Positions 11,531-23,810 of a stretch of 64,000 bases of DNA are shown piece by piece. The DNA lies in assembly GCA_944548615.1 (NCBI GenBank), contig OX155951.1, positions 25,704,445-25,768,444 of the forward strand, written 5' to 3'. Source of the stretch: Micropterix aruncella. Its lineage: Eukaryota; Arthropoda; Insecta; Lepidoptera; Micropterigidae. Made by a program: the position numbers and the translations under genes. The notes beneath the pieces were generated by a model that saw nothing but the letters and a program-made list of their open reading frames with translations, was not told where the DNA came from and made no database searches. Position 1 is the first letter of the stretch. Every line of letters starts with the position of its first letter.

Positions 11531-11854
11531 GAAGAAGAATTCAAATCATGGAGAATACGATACAGAAGGTCTGTCCTAAGCCTATCGCTAGGGCCTACGG
11601 CCCTCCTGGTCAAGCCTTCAATTACCATGAACGGCTTTCTCATTCGGCACCTCCTCAGACATCGGGCTACGTCCTGCGACCCCCGCGATCGGGTTATCGG
11701 CTCACAAAAAAACTGTAGTTTCCAATTAAAAAGAGACAAAATGCTTACTTGAAAGGTACTCCTTCGACGCAGTATTCTATTATTCACACTACTTTAAATC
11801 TTATATATAGTAAAATCTCACCCCAATTTTGAATTCCGTTCTTTTTAATATTGG

Positions 11855-12097
11855 CTCGCATATACGTGCGGCTTTCCGGCACGTTTGAAGTTTTTATGTT
11901 ATAGAGCGATTAAACATATTATTTATCAAACCAGCCGATTTCCAAGATATTTCAACCTTTCCATGATTGGACCATAAATCTTCTTATCTTTTACCACGCG
12001 CTTCGCAAGAAAATGCGTCCAATTTATGGTTGTTTGCCAAGCTGATGGAAATCGTTTGTTGTCTTTGGATATCAGCGTTCAGCATTTACTCCGTGGA
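11855..12097. repeat. Dispersed repeat, copy B
   Basis: Partner of 7897-8140 with many substitutions and a few indels, same orientation. It ends with 'gttcagcatt' as in copy A. Confidence 0.7.
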
Positions 12098-12355
12098 TAT
12101 TTAGTATCAATATCTGAGACGGAAAGAAATACCACGAAATGTCCCGATAAATCCTGTTATCGCCAAAAGCGTTTTAAAAATTAAGAATATTAATCTATTT
12201 TATATTAATAGTAGTAGATAACATTTGCTAATAAGCGTTAATGGAGCAAGAATTTTATTAAATATGCTAATTGCCGAAATGGTAAATTTTGACGATATTC
12301 ATTTTGAATGTCGCATTTTATATAAACAAGATAATAAACGGATATTAAATTTGTA

Positions 12356-12435
12356 GCACCCGACGTTTTAGCGTTGTTACAACCGGCTTTATCCATGGTA
12401 GGCTGTGGTTCCAACATCGCCGAAACGTCGGGTGC
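12356..12435. repeat. Hairpin repeat with GCACCCGACGTTT arms
   Basis: Perfect 13-bp inverted arms (12356-12368 and 12423-12435) enclose 54 bp. It is probably part of a small inverted-repeat element. No function is evident. Confidence 0.55.
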
Positions 12436-12439
12436 ATAA

Positions 12440-13238
12440 TCTCTATCGTCGATCTATATTTTAGATTTCGTACGCGCCAAAAAATCGAATTTGCGTTTTT
12501 TATTGTTATTAGTGTAAAATCACGCTCCGGATTGTTCTGTTTATGTATGCCCATAGGGCTCAAATTGCTTAGTTTTTTTTTAAATTCTCATTACAGTGGC
12601 AGCTTGAGGGCATGAGTTGACGATTTTATCAGGTTGTACCTTTTACGTGCTGCTTATTATAGTAGTAATCCTTCGCAAACAACTTGATGTATTGACAGTT
12701 TTAATCGTCAAAACAGTTTTTAAAATTATTATTTAAAAAACTGAAAAAAACTAGTGAACGAAGTGATTCAGTTTTTTATATACCCTGAAAAGTGTCCTTG
12801 TTGGCCTATATGAGGCCTCACATATAGAGCAAAGCTATATGAAAAATCCATTTTATTTTATAATCACAAACAAGCGCGATCGAAACACTATATTGCACAC
12901 ACAATAGAGTTCAAAATGGTTGGCCTATGGCCAAGTGGCAATATCTTACGAACATACCGTCAGGAGTATAGTAACTAATATATAAGGGGTTGTCCATGCT
13001 GTCGAATATCGGTCGACAGGCCCTGTATATAGGCCTGTGACTTCTTCCACTTCTCGTGCTGTTGGGTGGGGGCTTCGTGTGAGCCGGGTCCATTGGCCCG
13101 GCTTTCGAGCATATGGCGTCTCAGGGCTGTTCACCCTGAGGCAGGATTCTTAGTAGGTGTAGAACAATGTTACGCTCCTTTCTTCGAGGCACGTCGTGGT
13201 AGATCCGTTTTGAGGAAAATATTAATGAGCATTATCAC
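12440..13238. other. No gene; GC-rich patch at 13005-13200
   Basis: The first part is AT-rich. The GC-rich patch contains short palindromes (gggccaatggacccggctc-like word near 13085, 'ccctgag' near 13130) and looks like a fragment of a transposon UTR, but I cannot name it. Confidence 0.35.
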
Positions 13239-13355
13239 GGGGTCGTCCATTAATCACGTGATGTTTTTTAGCACTTTTTAAACCCCCTTTCCCCCTGGTG
13301 ATACGCAGTGAGGTTTTAAATGAACCCCCCCCCCCCCCACCCAAAATCACGTGTG
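13239..13355. mobile_element. Possible small MITE fragment
   Basis: It starts 'ggggtcgtccattaatcacg', a phrase common at the ends of insect MITEs, and has AATCACGTG near both ends. A C homopolymer (13325-13338) lies inside. Boundaries are uncertain. Confidence 0.35.
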
Positions 13356-13549
13356 TTATTTTGGTACAAAGTAAAAAAAAAACAAAAAATATCTTTACAT
13401 ACAGGTATAAATAATAATCCAGACAGACATTAAGATTGCAGGTTCTGGCTGTCATAAATAATAATAAGGGAAAGGCGTAATCAAGTCAAACACTTTCCTT
13501 ACGGTTAATGCGGAAATAATATTATGCTGTAGTTTCAACATGTGTCATG

Positions 13550-13749
13550 NNNNNNNNNNNNNNNNNNNNNNNNNNNNNNNNNNNNNNNNNNNNNNNNNNN
13601 NNNNNNNNNNNNNNNNNNNNNNNNNNNNNNNNNNNNNNNNNNNNNNNNNNNNNNNNNNNNNNNNNNNNNNNNNNNNNNNNNNNNNNNNNNNNNNNNNNNN
13701 NNNNNNNNNNNNNNNNNNNNNNNNNNNNNNNNNNNNNNNNNNNNNNNNN
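13550..13749. other. Assembly gap
   Basis: Exactly 200 N. The round length suggests a placeholder of unknown true size. Confidence 0.99.
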
Positions 13750-13889
13750 TAGAAATGTGACTATATATGTACATATATAGTTAGGTTATATATATCTGTG
13801 ATAATGACATATGACTAAAATCGTACAGCACTGTCGGACTTGCCAGACCCTCGAATTTATCAGAACTGAAAGGAGCCCGGTTCTAAATA

Positions 13890-14055
13890 ATGGACCTGTC
13901 GACCCGCCGCGGAGTACCCTTGCCAGCGTCCGGTGCTGATAAGCGGCCACGCGTCGCCAAGTCTGTCTTCTCCATCAGGAGCCTCGTCGGAAACGGCACC
14001 GAGGATATTCCAGAGGATGATAGCTGTTGTGGCGACAGCACAATAGTCGTTGACG
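13890..14055 (+). CDS. First coding exon of a putative eh1-motif transcription factor
   Basis: An ATG at 13890 (context aataATGG) is preceded in frame by TAA at 13884-13886, so this is a true N-terminus if translated. The frame gives 55 codons plus one base and ends at a strong donor, CG|GTGAGTG, at 14055/14056. Reading through the donor meets a stop at once, as expected for an intron. The peptide begins MDLSTRRGVPLP and contains AKSVFSIRSLVGN, which fits the eh1 Groucho-binding motif (F-S-I-x-x-L) found near the N-terminus of many homeobox and forkhead factors. An acidic stretch follows (EDIPEDD). The exon is GC-rich in an AT-rich setting. I see no homeodomain or forkhead exon downstream in this window, so the family is not settled. 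Confidence 0.6.
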
Positions 14056-14772
14056 GTGAGTGATTATACAATAATAGTTTCGGTAACAACAGCCTAATAT
14101 TATTCTTGGCCTAATACTGGAAAATTGATTGTGTTTTTCATATATTTTAAATAATCGATTATTGTTTCGATTAAATAGTCGATTATGTATACTAATTTTG
14201 AAGACATGCCCCCATTTTCGCGTAATTTCAGTTATGTAGGTACCTAGGCTATAATAAATATCAGCCAAAAGTGTGCGGTTTAGAGTAGATAAATGAGCTA
14301 CATTAACAAATGAATATAAGCACCAGTGATACTTATCTAAGTATCAAGCTGGTAAGTAAAAAGCTGGAAATCAGCATGAATTGAGTTAGCATCCCGGATT
14401 CCCAGAAGCACATACACGCTACAGATAGCACACATACACACACACACACACATACACACACGCACTTACACACATACACTCTCCATCGCACAAGCACACA
14501 CAACTTACTTCTAAATTGAAATGCTTTTTAGTTTTCTTTTTATTAAGTAGGTACCATATTTTGTATTCCTTATTAATATACCTACTGTAAATAATTTAAA
14601 ACATAATTGGGTTTTCTATAGTTAGATAATATGTTTATATATTATGTTATTGCTATGCTGCATATATTTAATAAAATATATATTTTTTTAATATTTTACC
14701 CCAAGCAGATTTTTTAAAAATAGGCATTTTTTTTCGATCTGTCTAGATATTGCAGTTCCACATAGTGGCCGC
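14056..14772 (+). other. Probable intron start, no further exon seen
   Basis: After the donor the sequence becomes AT-rich and has stops in all frames. It holds only a CA microsatellite (14423-14480). Confidence 0.45.
14423..14480. repeat. (CA)n microsatellite
   Basis: An interrupted run of CA with scattered TA steps. Confidence 0.9.
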
Positions 14773-15034
14773 TGCATACACCATGGCATTTAAATTGAGC
14801 ACAAAACTTAAAGGGGTGAGTCTACCCGTTAAATAGATCACAAAAATATTTTTTTATTCAATAAAAAAAAATCAAAAAAAAATATTGATGGGCATATTCA
14901 TACCTACTTTATTATTTTATTTGTTTTTTTTTTGCATTTTTTTATGGAATAAAAAAAATACTTTTGTGATATATTTAACAGGTAGAATCAGCCCTTAGAG
15001 TTTTGTGAGCAATTTAAATTCGACAGTGTATGCA
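14773..15034. mobile_element. Foldback MITE
   Basis: The left arm starts TGCATACAC and the right arm ends GTGTATGCA. The arms are complementary over about 100 bp with few mismatches, including the blocks ATTTAAAT, GAGCACAAAACT and TCACAAAA. The centre is T/A-rich. No ORF. Confidence 0.8.
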
Positions 15035-15504
15035 ATACTTCCTTTGCCTATATATAGGTAGGTAGGTACCTACGTATCGTGATTCGTGATAGCCAGATGA
15101 CTACTGCGGTTAGACAATTTTGGTTTGAAAGACAACTAATTTGGCGCTCTATTTCGCACAATTTTATGTGTGAGTTTTGTGAAGTGACGTTGCGTGGGGT
15201 TTGACATGTTCACGATAAAAAACTTGTTTAGGAATGGAGAGTCATATTATGGGGTAGGAAGTGGCAACAAAATCTGGCGCGGGCATTTTGAAACCGCTGG
15301 AAACACTTTTGGTTCAACTTACGAATTCAGAGCCAATATAATATAGGTCTTTATTGTATGAAATGTTTATCTCAAGCATAAATAATACTACATTTCCCAC
15401 AACGGATTATCAATATTATTTTTAAATAATCATCCATCGCTACCGCCACCCGATATACTCACACACACGCAAAACCTACTCTACACAATAAGGTGTGTAT
15501 AAAA

Positions 15505-15764
15505 TTTGTTTGTTTGTTTCCACTCTTTATTGCAGAATATCACAATAGGCGAGTTTATTGTCATACGACAATCTCTTACAACCAACCCTACTATGACGTG
15601 TTTATATGGAGTGTGCGTGTAACATGTGTGTAAGTGCTGTGTGTCTTGTTATTGCATTCGATCGACAGAAACGAAAATGCAATTCCGTTAATTTTATCCC
15701 AACGGAATCGAACCCGGAACCTTACAATGTAAGATCAGGCGACCTAACCACTATGCCACCTGTT
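15505..15764 (-). mobile_element. tRNA-derived SINE, minus copy
   Basis: On the minus strand the head has an A box (TGGCATAGTGGTTAGG) and a B box (GGTTCGATTCC; rc at 15702-15715), then a body, then a tail of TTTG units (15505-15519 on plus). The body matches the plus-strand copy at 23811-24081, so it is a family and not a tRNA gene. Confidence 0.85.
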
Positions 15765-15849
15765 TTGAGATCGTTGTCGTATCTTATGATTAGAAACTTG
15801 TAATAGACGGATGCTTGCCACGTAAACTTCTTTGGCGAAAATGTCCGAC

Positions 15850-16072
15850 AGAATAGAGGTTTCAGCGTTCGGCACCGAAGAAAGCCTGGCTAAAGAACAT
15901 CAAAGACGACTTAAAGAATCAACGATTATCAAGAATCAACGCTATCGATGCTCGAGACGTCGCCAAAAATCGTCAAGAATGGAAACCAATCGTGAATGGA
16001 GTACGAGATCCAGCGGCACCGACAGCAGCTCATCGGCTGCAAGGGCGTCCCCCTCCCCAATCGCTGGCTACG
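15850..16072 (+). pseudogene. C-terminal fragment of a LINE ORF2
   Basis: One plus frame reads KKAWLKNIKDDL, then DARDVAKNRQEWKPIVNG, then a stop at 16070-16072. The spacing of W, the helical Arg/Asp block and the final RxxWxxIV is the usual ending of RTE-like LINE polymerases. A short AAT-rich run follows, as LINE tails often do. The catalytic part is absent. Confidence 0.6.
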
Positions 16073-16399
16073 GAATAAATAATAATAATAATAGACGGTT
16101 GTAAAAATTACTGATAAACGTTTAACTGACAGAAACCATTATTATTACATTTTTTATTTTTCGTGGGCTTCTATTTAATACAATTAGAGTTTAGTTTTAT
16201 AAGTACCTACATTTGGTGTCATTTTTTGATTCAACAAACATACTTAGATCTCCTTTTCTTAGCATGCAAACACCCGCTCAGTCACAATCCAAACCCTCTT
16301 TATAATGTTACAAGTCGTTATACTTTTGCAACTGTTTGTATACAGCTGTTTGTATGCGATTTTTTAAAGTTGGCAACTACAGTTTGTTATCGCACTCTG

Positions 16400-16616
16400 A
16401 GCCCTCTTGTCGACACACGTTTTTTTCGCCGTGAAAATCCACGATTTATTCGTCGTGTCTAGGCGCGGTCGTCAGTGTTGCTGCACGGCGGCAACGCCGT
16501 CCGTTTTTCCGCCGTGTCCGTGGACAAAGTTCCATAGTGATCCATACCCCACTGACGACACGGCGAATTGACCTTGGATTTTCACGGCTATAAAAACGTG
16601 TGTGGACAAGAGGGCT
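16400..16616. mobile_element. MITE with AGCCCTCTTGTC termini
   Basis: The 217-bp segment starts AGCCCTCTTGTCGACACACG and ends with the near-complement, giving terminal inverted repeats of about 45 bp (both include CGTGAAAATCC). The centre is GC-rich with 'cggcggcaacgccg'. No clear target duplication. Confidence 0.75.
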
Positions 16617-16794
16617 GACGCGGCTGAAAGTAGCAAGGTGCGAGAGATGCGTATTGATGCGAGGACGAAATTAGAAATCGATCTTCTTCTCTACTTCTCA
16701 GCTATTTGAGAAAGTAATTATAGAATACGATTAAAAGGTGCCTGAAATGAGCACACTAATGTATTTAATTTGATTCGCTTCCTTATAAAACACA

Positions 16795-16834
16795 AATTAT
16801 CTTGATATAACGTGTGCTTTATATCAAGATAATT
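16795..16834. repeat. Perfect hairpin, 16-bp arms
   Basis: AATTATCTTGATATAA (16795-16810) and its exact complement (16819-16834) are separated by 8 bp. It could fold as a stem or be a TIR relic. Confidence 0.8.
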
Positions 16835-16839
16835 GATTA

Positions 16840-18440
16840 TTTGATTGTGATTATTAGATATGTATCTATGATCGTATTATCTCCCTCACGGGAGTAGAAC
16901 GATCATTATCGTTAAAACTTCCTGAGGTGACGGGTTCACCCCACTGTAGTCGACAACCCAAATTGTGTTTATTATATTTTGACGTCGACACATACTGTTA
17001 TATGCCTTGTCTATACTACTACTTCTTAAGGATGTAATAAGTAATGTTTACAGTCATTATTTATTATCGATGAAGCACGCCAGTGGCATAATTTCGGTTT
17101 TAAACATTTATTACATAGGTACATCCATATTTGATACCCCTTCTTAATTGCTTAATAGCTTCATTAGCCGCCTAATTTTGTATTCCGTAAAACCGCGTGT
17201 TTTATATTTTTGAAAGAACGATTCAGTCATAAAGAACGGCTTTAATTAATTTTATTGGCATTGTTTGAAAACTGGAGAATTAATGAAATGGATCAGTTAA
17301 CGGATAACGGATCAGCTACAGTTATACAATCGATATGTCAGTCTTTACTTTCTTCTTCTTCATAAACATGCTATTTCCTGTTAATACTTATAACAATTAA
17401 TCGTTATAAATTATACCTACACATATTCTCCGTAACACCTCAGGTAGGTGTATAATTGAGTTGTATAATTAAGATCTTTGAAATAACTAGCTTATAATGA
17501 CGCAAAATTATACTTTATGCAGATTTCTATGTGGGTTTAATAAAATAATTCCTTTCCGCTACAATTTAGACGTCCATGTTTCACTACCGCTACGTACCTA
17601 CCTAATATTCGCGATTAGTGTTTTAAAAAGTCTGCAATAAATTAGAAAGAGACGCGATTAATAATACTTTTTAATGATCAATATATAAAATTATTAGATA
17701 TTTTAATAATACAATAAGATTGGATTTTCATACCAGAATTCTGAAAACTACCTTGGCAGTCAACGTGTTAAACAAAAAAATCCTTTAGTTTTCGTAGAAA
17801 TATAAGCGAAGTGAATCTGAAAAATAGGATGATTCAAGTAGTCGCTACCCTTATTGTATATTTTTTTTACAAAGTAGATCTTTAATACAAGGCACATCAG
17901 GTAACTAGCAAAAAAGTCTGATTTGCCGTCCCGAGTGTCTGACGGAGCGACGCGACCGATTCCTTTGACAGAGCAATGGCACTGGCATAGTGAATGGGCA
18001 ACAGCATCTACACCTGAGTCTGCTAGTTGTGATGGAAATTATCATCTATGATCAAAATTAATTTCAATTATCTTAATCTCAAAAATTAAATTCAAATTAT
18101 AAAAATAGGTTATTGATTATTGAATTTCTAATACTTTATTAATTTAGAGAGTATATACCAGAGGCGATTAAAAATATTCCTTTAAAAAATATTTTCGATA
18201 ATCTGATGAAAAATATTACCGATAATCATGTGACATAAAAATTAGGAGGAAGGGGAGTAACAATTTGACGAAATGATATATGCCATTTTTATAAACACAG
18301 TATTGAGTAAGTGCACGCAAAATTAAATATTTAACCTTGAACAGGTCCCGGCCTAGTTAGATGACGTTGCCACTGGACTTTTTTTTTATTTTACCATTTA
18401 CTTATTTAAGAATTAATTACCATAAAATATTGACTTCGTT
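16840..18440. other. No gene seen
   Basis: Mixed AT-rich DNA without recognisable coding or repeat structure beyond short TA-rich words. Confidence 0.4.
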
Positions 18441-18443
18441 TAC

Positions 18444-18545
18444 AGAAATAACAGGAACCAAATCGCAAAACCTTATGTCACCCAACTGGAACTAGCCCGT
18501 TTTAGGGTGGACAGGGCTCTAATACTATAATAAATTATGTAAAAG
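18444..18545 (+). repeat. Dispersed repeat shared with 61630-61735
   Basis: It contains the phrases 'ggaactagcccgttttaggg' and 'tggacagggctctaatac'. The same phrases appear in inverted orientation at 61630-61735. Confidence 0.75.
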
Positions 18546-18738
18546 TTTTAGTAAAATGTGCATAAAACTAAATTGTCTCAAAGTATTCCCCAAAAAAAAA
18601 CTATTCTATTATAAAATCAGCATTAAATAGGACATAACTTACCGTTAAATGAAAACAATGAGACTTTGCGATATATTCATTTTCTAATTTTGATTTAATG
18701 TTTAAATACTTCTTTGCATAGTTCCTACGCTAAAATTA

Positions 18739-19028
18739 GGCCCGATTGCGTTTCTTTGTGAACTAAAACTAAAATTAGTCCAAGCAAACGAGACAAAGCA
18801 ATACGTTAGAGCGGAATATGAAACGAACGATCGTCGATAAATACTACCTGTCGAACTTATACTCGTTCGAATAAATTCGCGCATATTTCGTACGGGTGTA
18901 AGATTCAGATGCTTTAACCTTGGAAAAGTAACAACCGGTCATCTCACATTCCGCTCTAGCGTATTGCCCTGTCTCATTAACAAGGACTAATTTCCGATTT
19001 TAGTTCACGAAGAAACGCAATCGAGTCC
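18739..19028. mobile_element. MITE, GATTGCGTTTC family, longer copy
   Basis: 290 bp with inverted ends: ATTGCGTTTCTTTGTGAACT on the left and the complement, with one mismatch, on the right. It shares 'gtagcgtattgccctgtct'-like sequence with the 11045-11233 copy. A 60-codon minus frame inside it is chance. Confidence 0.8.
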
Positions 19029-19029
19029 T

Positions 19030-20509
19030 TTGTTTACTTACATATTTGCATTATTAAATAAATAAACAAAAAAAAAGTAAATAATAATAATATTAATTAA
19101 TTTAATTCAAAAATAATTATTTACATCGCATTAATTGCAAAATCTGCCTAACTAGGCTATAGCTCGTACCAAGGAAAGCTCTATATATGGCAATGATTTA
19201 TTCATATGCACGTAGTATTAAAATTAAACATACAAAATGTGATACAATTTAAAACAGATAAGTGAATTCAAATAAACTTATAATTGTATTTAAAAATCGA
19301 TATACCATGATCATGGATATTAGTAGGTACATGTACAATAAAATAAATATAACATTTTTTTGTGTTATTTATAGAACGCTGATAGAAGAATGTAGGTACC
19401 AACAAGTCGAGTATAAGAACACTCAATTAGATATCTACATAATATTTGAGAATCCATAAAAACGTCCACTGAATCCAATCAGCAAATATTTCACTAATTT
19501 ATCGACTGCCTAATTAGCATTACACCAGTAATTCAAAAATGCGCTTATACCTACTTCACACTTTAAATAAACTTTTTATTGATTCCCTAATTGGAATACA
19601 AGTTATCTATGGCGATTTTACGATCGCTAATGAGTATTTTGGACGCGAAGCGTTTAATTAACTTACATGTGTTATATTATTATTATTATTGCGAACGGGC
19701 GAGGGCAGAAGAAATATCGTTTTACGATCTTTAGCGCGTTTCTCGGTATACGACGTAACCGCAACAAAATAACAACAATGGCTCCAATAAAACTTTGCCT
19801 CTATGGGCAGATAGAGCGGTTGGCGGCACCAAAATAATATTAGATGGAGGATCGCGCGTTTAACGTAAGAAAATAGGACAAGAGAGGGTTACTAAAGAAA
19901 AAAAAAGGATGTTTTTTTTTATTTAAGAAAATACAATTTTGATACCAAACTTTTCTTCTTCCACGAGAAAAAAGATTGATATAATTTAACAAGTAGGTTT
20001 AATATTCTACGTTTTTAGTGTGGAATCGAAATATTTTAGGATCTCTCGATCGACAGTTATATTTTTGTATCATTTATTTAGTTATCCAACTTTTAACAAT
20101 ATTGAGACTTATAACGATAAACCTGAATCATAATAGACGAAGAGAAAAAATATCCTTTCCGAATAGTCGAGTAAAGTATAAAGAGAAATAAGTTTTAAAT
20201 ATGTATAACTTTAAAACTCTTAAGCCCTGATATATGTAGGTCTGATAGACTTCCATCTCAAAAAGAAGCTATTGCTGTCTCGCTCTGATACGGTTGAGAG
20301 TGTTGTGCGCTTAGGTAGCGTCGAGTTGGTTAGTGCTCCGCGAACTGTGTATTGTATGAAAAAAAAGTACTATGTATATTTTTATCCAGTTTTATCGTTG
20401 GGAGTCCTTGAGATCTATATCAGTGGTCATGTTAAAAATACATATGTCAGTGCTTAAGGGTTAAATCCACTGGGGTAATGTGGTGAATATTTATTATAAT
20501 ATTGTCCCC
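19030..20509. other. No gene; unique island at 19610-19875
   Basis: Mostly AT-rich. The island 19610-19875 has balanced base composition with CG-containing words and TAAT-type sites (cgctaatgag, tttaattaac). It is not recognisably repetitive and is a weak candidate for a regulatory element. Confidence 0.35.
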
Positions 20510-20730
20510 GTCTGTACTTTTTAATGGGAGCTAATGGGCCCTTGCTGAGTTGGCCACGAAGACCCATTTTGTTCAGGGTTGGTCACACTTACGGGTCAAC
20601 ACCCATTCGGCGGCCTCCATGCATGAAGCTCGAGCCCGGGTAGGACTCTGGCCTTAGGACTAGTTTCCCCTAGGAGTCAACCTTCTGCGCGCTCGTGGGC
20701 GGTATCTCGGTATCGTAGGGCGGTATCTAT
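20510..20730. other. GC-rich patch of unknown nature
   Basis: GC-rich sequence with 'gccttaggactag' and 'cccctaggag'. It resembles the 13005-13200 patch in style and may be a transposon UTR fragment. Confidence 0.3.
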
Positions 20731-22650
20731 TATTGTATCTCTATTTGGCTAATCATTTTGAAATTTTTGGAGTTAACTCATTAAAAATCGATTTTTTTAA
20801 AGACCCCGGTAGTAATGATGGGTAGTAAAATCTAGCGTTAACAAAAAGCGTTACGTTTAGTGTCAGTAAAGTTCGAAAATTCTGGATCGAAAATTGCGCA
20901 GCGAGTACTGCGCGCGTCCCTTTCGCACGCACGCAAGAAAGACATAGATATGTGTTTTTTAACCCGCTGATACCAGAGTCTAGAACGATGAACGTAGAAA
21001 TGACGTACAAATAGAAATGTGAGATGTCATGTGGAGTAAGTGGCGTATTTCGGTGGCCGCTCGATAGATAGCGACAGTATGTTTGATTCGAATCGAATAA
21101 TAAAGTATGAAATTATAACGTATGTTGTATGTTCTATATGTATGTTGTAGCCATATACAAATGGCATACAATTAAAAAAGTGGAATTTATTATAGTTTTT
21201 ATTTATATCTATTGATATTGACATTTATATTTATATACAGTGAAGTGTATATTCAATGGCAATCGCACATAATGAGTAAACTTCAGTCGCGAATCGAAGC
21301 TGACATGCACATTTTTTTAAAATTATGTTATAAAACACTTTAATTGATGATTTTTATGGCATTTTGTTTCGAATTTATTTTGGTATTGAAGGTAATTTTA
21401 ATGCAATTAAGTAAGATCACTTTAAATAGATTTCTCAAGATGGCAACAATTAAAATAAATTGTCTAACTTAGAACAGGCGGCAGCCTAGTTAGGATTTGA
21501 CTATTGTAAATTATAACTATTGGAAATTTGAAATGACTTAATTTGAATACTTTTAGCAATGTGCCTTGCACACTCATCCGCTCACTATATAATCGCGTCG
21601 TGTTGCTTTTTCGATTGTTGACCGTACAGTCCGTTTACGCTGTATAATGTTGCGGAGGCGCCCTTTCCGGGAAGCCGGTAAATATGAACCTTCCAATTAT
21701 GCACCATAACTGTCCATCATTAATCCGTCCCGCCATAAAGTCCAATTTGTTACGACTAATTGGATATTATGACCATTCGAGAGCCGTATTATATCGGCCG
21801 AGTTTGTCTCTCTAGAGCATGTTAATATTAGCGGCCAGATAAAAACATCGTCGAACTATTAATTATTCGTTTTCGTAATATTTTATGAACTCCCGCGCGC
21901 TTTTTTTACTCTTTCCTTTAATCTCGACGTATAAATTAATGATAGATCGTCGGCCATTACAGCCAACATGGCAGACAGATGTTTCACAACGGTCGACCGC
22001 TTCTTGTGTGTGTATTCTCGTTCTGTTGATTTATCCCGCGCTTAATGAAATCATTTTTCAAAGATAAGTAGATTGTTTCGCGAACGCTGGCAGTTGGACA
22101 TCGCGTAGGATGCTCTAGCGTAATAGAAATAATTAATATTCCTAAACGGACTTTTTTAATGCGCTCGCGATAAAATTGGTGAAAGAATTACTGCCTACTG
22201 CTTCGTTTGGCTTCGCAGCGTACGGATTATTTTATAAATGAATTCTGATTTATGGAGGCGGCCATCATGGGTGCAGCTCGATACTCAATAAGTCATGCTA
22301 ACCACTGACGGCCGTATTCACAATTGATACTAAAGTTTAGGAGGCTTGCTATGTTCGGACACAGTGACGTTAGAAAGGGGTGGGGGGGGGGGGAGGAAGC
22401 ACCTACGTATCCGGGAAAGGGGGCACAGAAGGGACGTGTCCTCCCGAAATACTTTGAGTAAAAAATTAAGTCGAGAAAATTGAGAATCTGGGAGAATCCG
22501 CGACTAGAACCTAGTATAGGCATGTATCTGGGGGAGGGGGGTAGTTGGATTTAACCTCCGGAAATCCGGCATATTTTCGATTCAATGAATGCCCCACCCC
22601 CACTTTCCCCCGAAACAGAAGTCTGGATACGTGCCTGGGAGTAGGGGTAA
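20731..22650. other. No gene; unique island at 21590-22120
   Basis: The island 21590-22120 shows balanced composition and several homeodomain-like TAATTA/ATTAAT sites amid CG words, with no repeat relatives in the window. It is a possible conserved regulatory element. Around 22370-22400 and 22655-22675 are G-runs. Confidence 0.35.
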
Positions 22651-22689
22651 CTGGGGAAAGGGGGGGGGGGGGAGAAGGGCCGTGAGATA

Positions 22690-23010
22690 AATTATGATAG
22701 GCCGTTCTAAATTTCACCATGACATGGCTGCTGCACCCAGGGTTGGCTCCCGACGAGGGGACACCTCGACGGTCAACAGCTTCTTCTTCTTCTTATTCCT
22801 CAGCCTGGTTTTGGTCCACTCCTGGTCGTAGGTCTCTTCCTTCTTCTTCCAAGTCTGTCTGTCAGCTGCTGTTCTCAGCCAGATGTTCAATTGCCCAATT
22901 GTCCAGTTGCCCCACGGTCAACAGCACAGACACGAAATTTTGTATACGCATTCAATTATGATAGCCCGTTTATGTTCCACTATGACATGGCTGATGCACC
23001 TAGGGTTGAC
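22690..23010. repeat. Units of the AACCGACTTC family
   Basis: It contains two partial copies of the ~120-bp unit ('ccatgacatggctg', 'cagggttggctcc', 'cagcacagacacgaaat'), interrupted by a CTT-rich stretch (22780-22860). The termini are not visible. Confidence 0.6.
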
Positions 23011-23810
23011 TAGTGACAGAGTATTTTAATAAAAGCTTGTTTCTAAAAATGTGTTATTTGTCTTGTTTCTAAAAATGTGTTATTTGTCTTATTTTTTGTT
23101 ATGCCACTGGAAGGAGCCAATGACAAGTATTTGCTCCGGCTTGGAAAAATCGTAGATCCAGGGCTGATGAAAAATTGATAAAAAGTCTTTCACAAAATTA
23201 ATGCTATATTATAAAAAGTTAAAGCAAATACACTATCAGCATACGTCCACCTAGCAACTCTACCTATTCCGTCGAGATAACTCGCGATGACATTAGCATA
23301 AACCGACATGATCTACTTCCAACCCGATTTAACAATAAATCGCGTACAATTAATACCACCGTATATACGTCCGTATCGCTTCTATACTTCCACGTCCCAC
23401 TTAATTTATTCAATACGCCCTAGGAGCCATTTTGATTATACGTCTTATTAATACGCGGCCAATAATAAGCGATCGCCGCATTAAGGCGTGTAATTATCAG
23501 AGAGAAAACAGTACTTGTCCAAATAGTACGCCATATTTCATACTTCATTAACAGAGCGTTGAGAGAAAAAAACCGGTTAGAGGAGGCGACGGCGTTGCCA
23601 TATTGGGCGCTTTAAAAATCGATTGCTTATTTAGAAAAATTGTGTCACTCTCAGGGACGAGTTATGAAAGAATAGGATTTTATCTATTTCTTCGAAGTGC
23701 TCTCATTAGGTTACTTGGTGAGAAATTCCTTTATTTCTCATTCAAATAGTTTAAAAGCAACTCAATCCATCAAAATAGTATAAAGGTAAACATAACAGTC
23801 ATCACACGCG
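23011..23810. other. No gene; unique island at 23320-23540
   Basis: A 26-bp direct repeat ('cttgtttctaaaaatgtgtt' core) occurs at 23035-23090. The island 23320-23540 is rich in CG and TTAAT/ATTAAT words and has no relatives in the window; it may be regulatory. Confidence 0.35.

Noticed and set aside
11407..11787. 126-codon minus frame
   Set aside because: It overlaps a dispersed repeat and shows no domain; a possible exon could not be supported by a consistent splice pair (the only candidate intron is about 40 bp).
15832..16104. 90-codon plus frame as a gene
   Set aside because: The LINE C-terminus is in another frame of the same strand; this one is a shadow of it.
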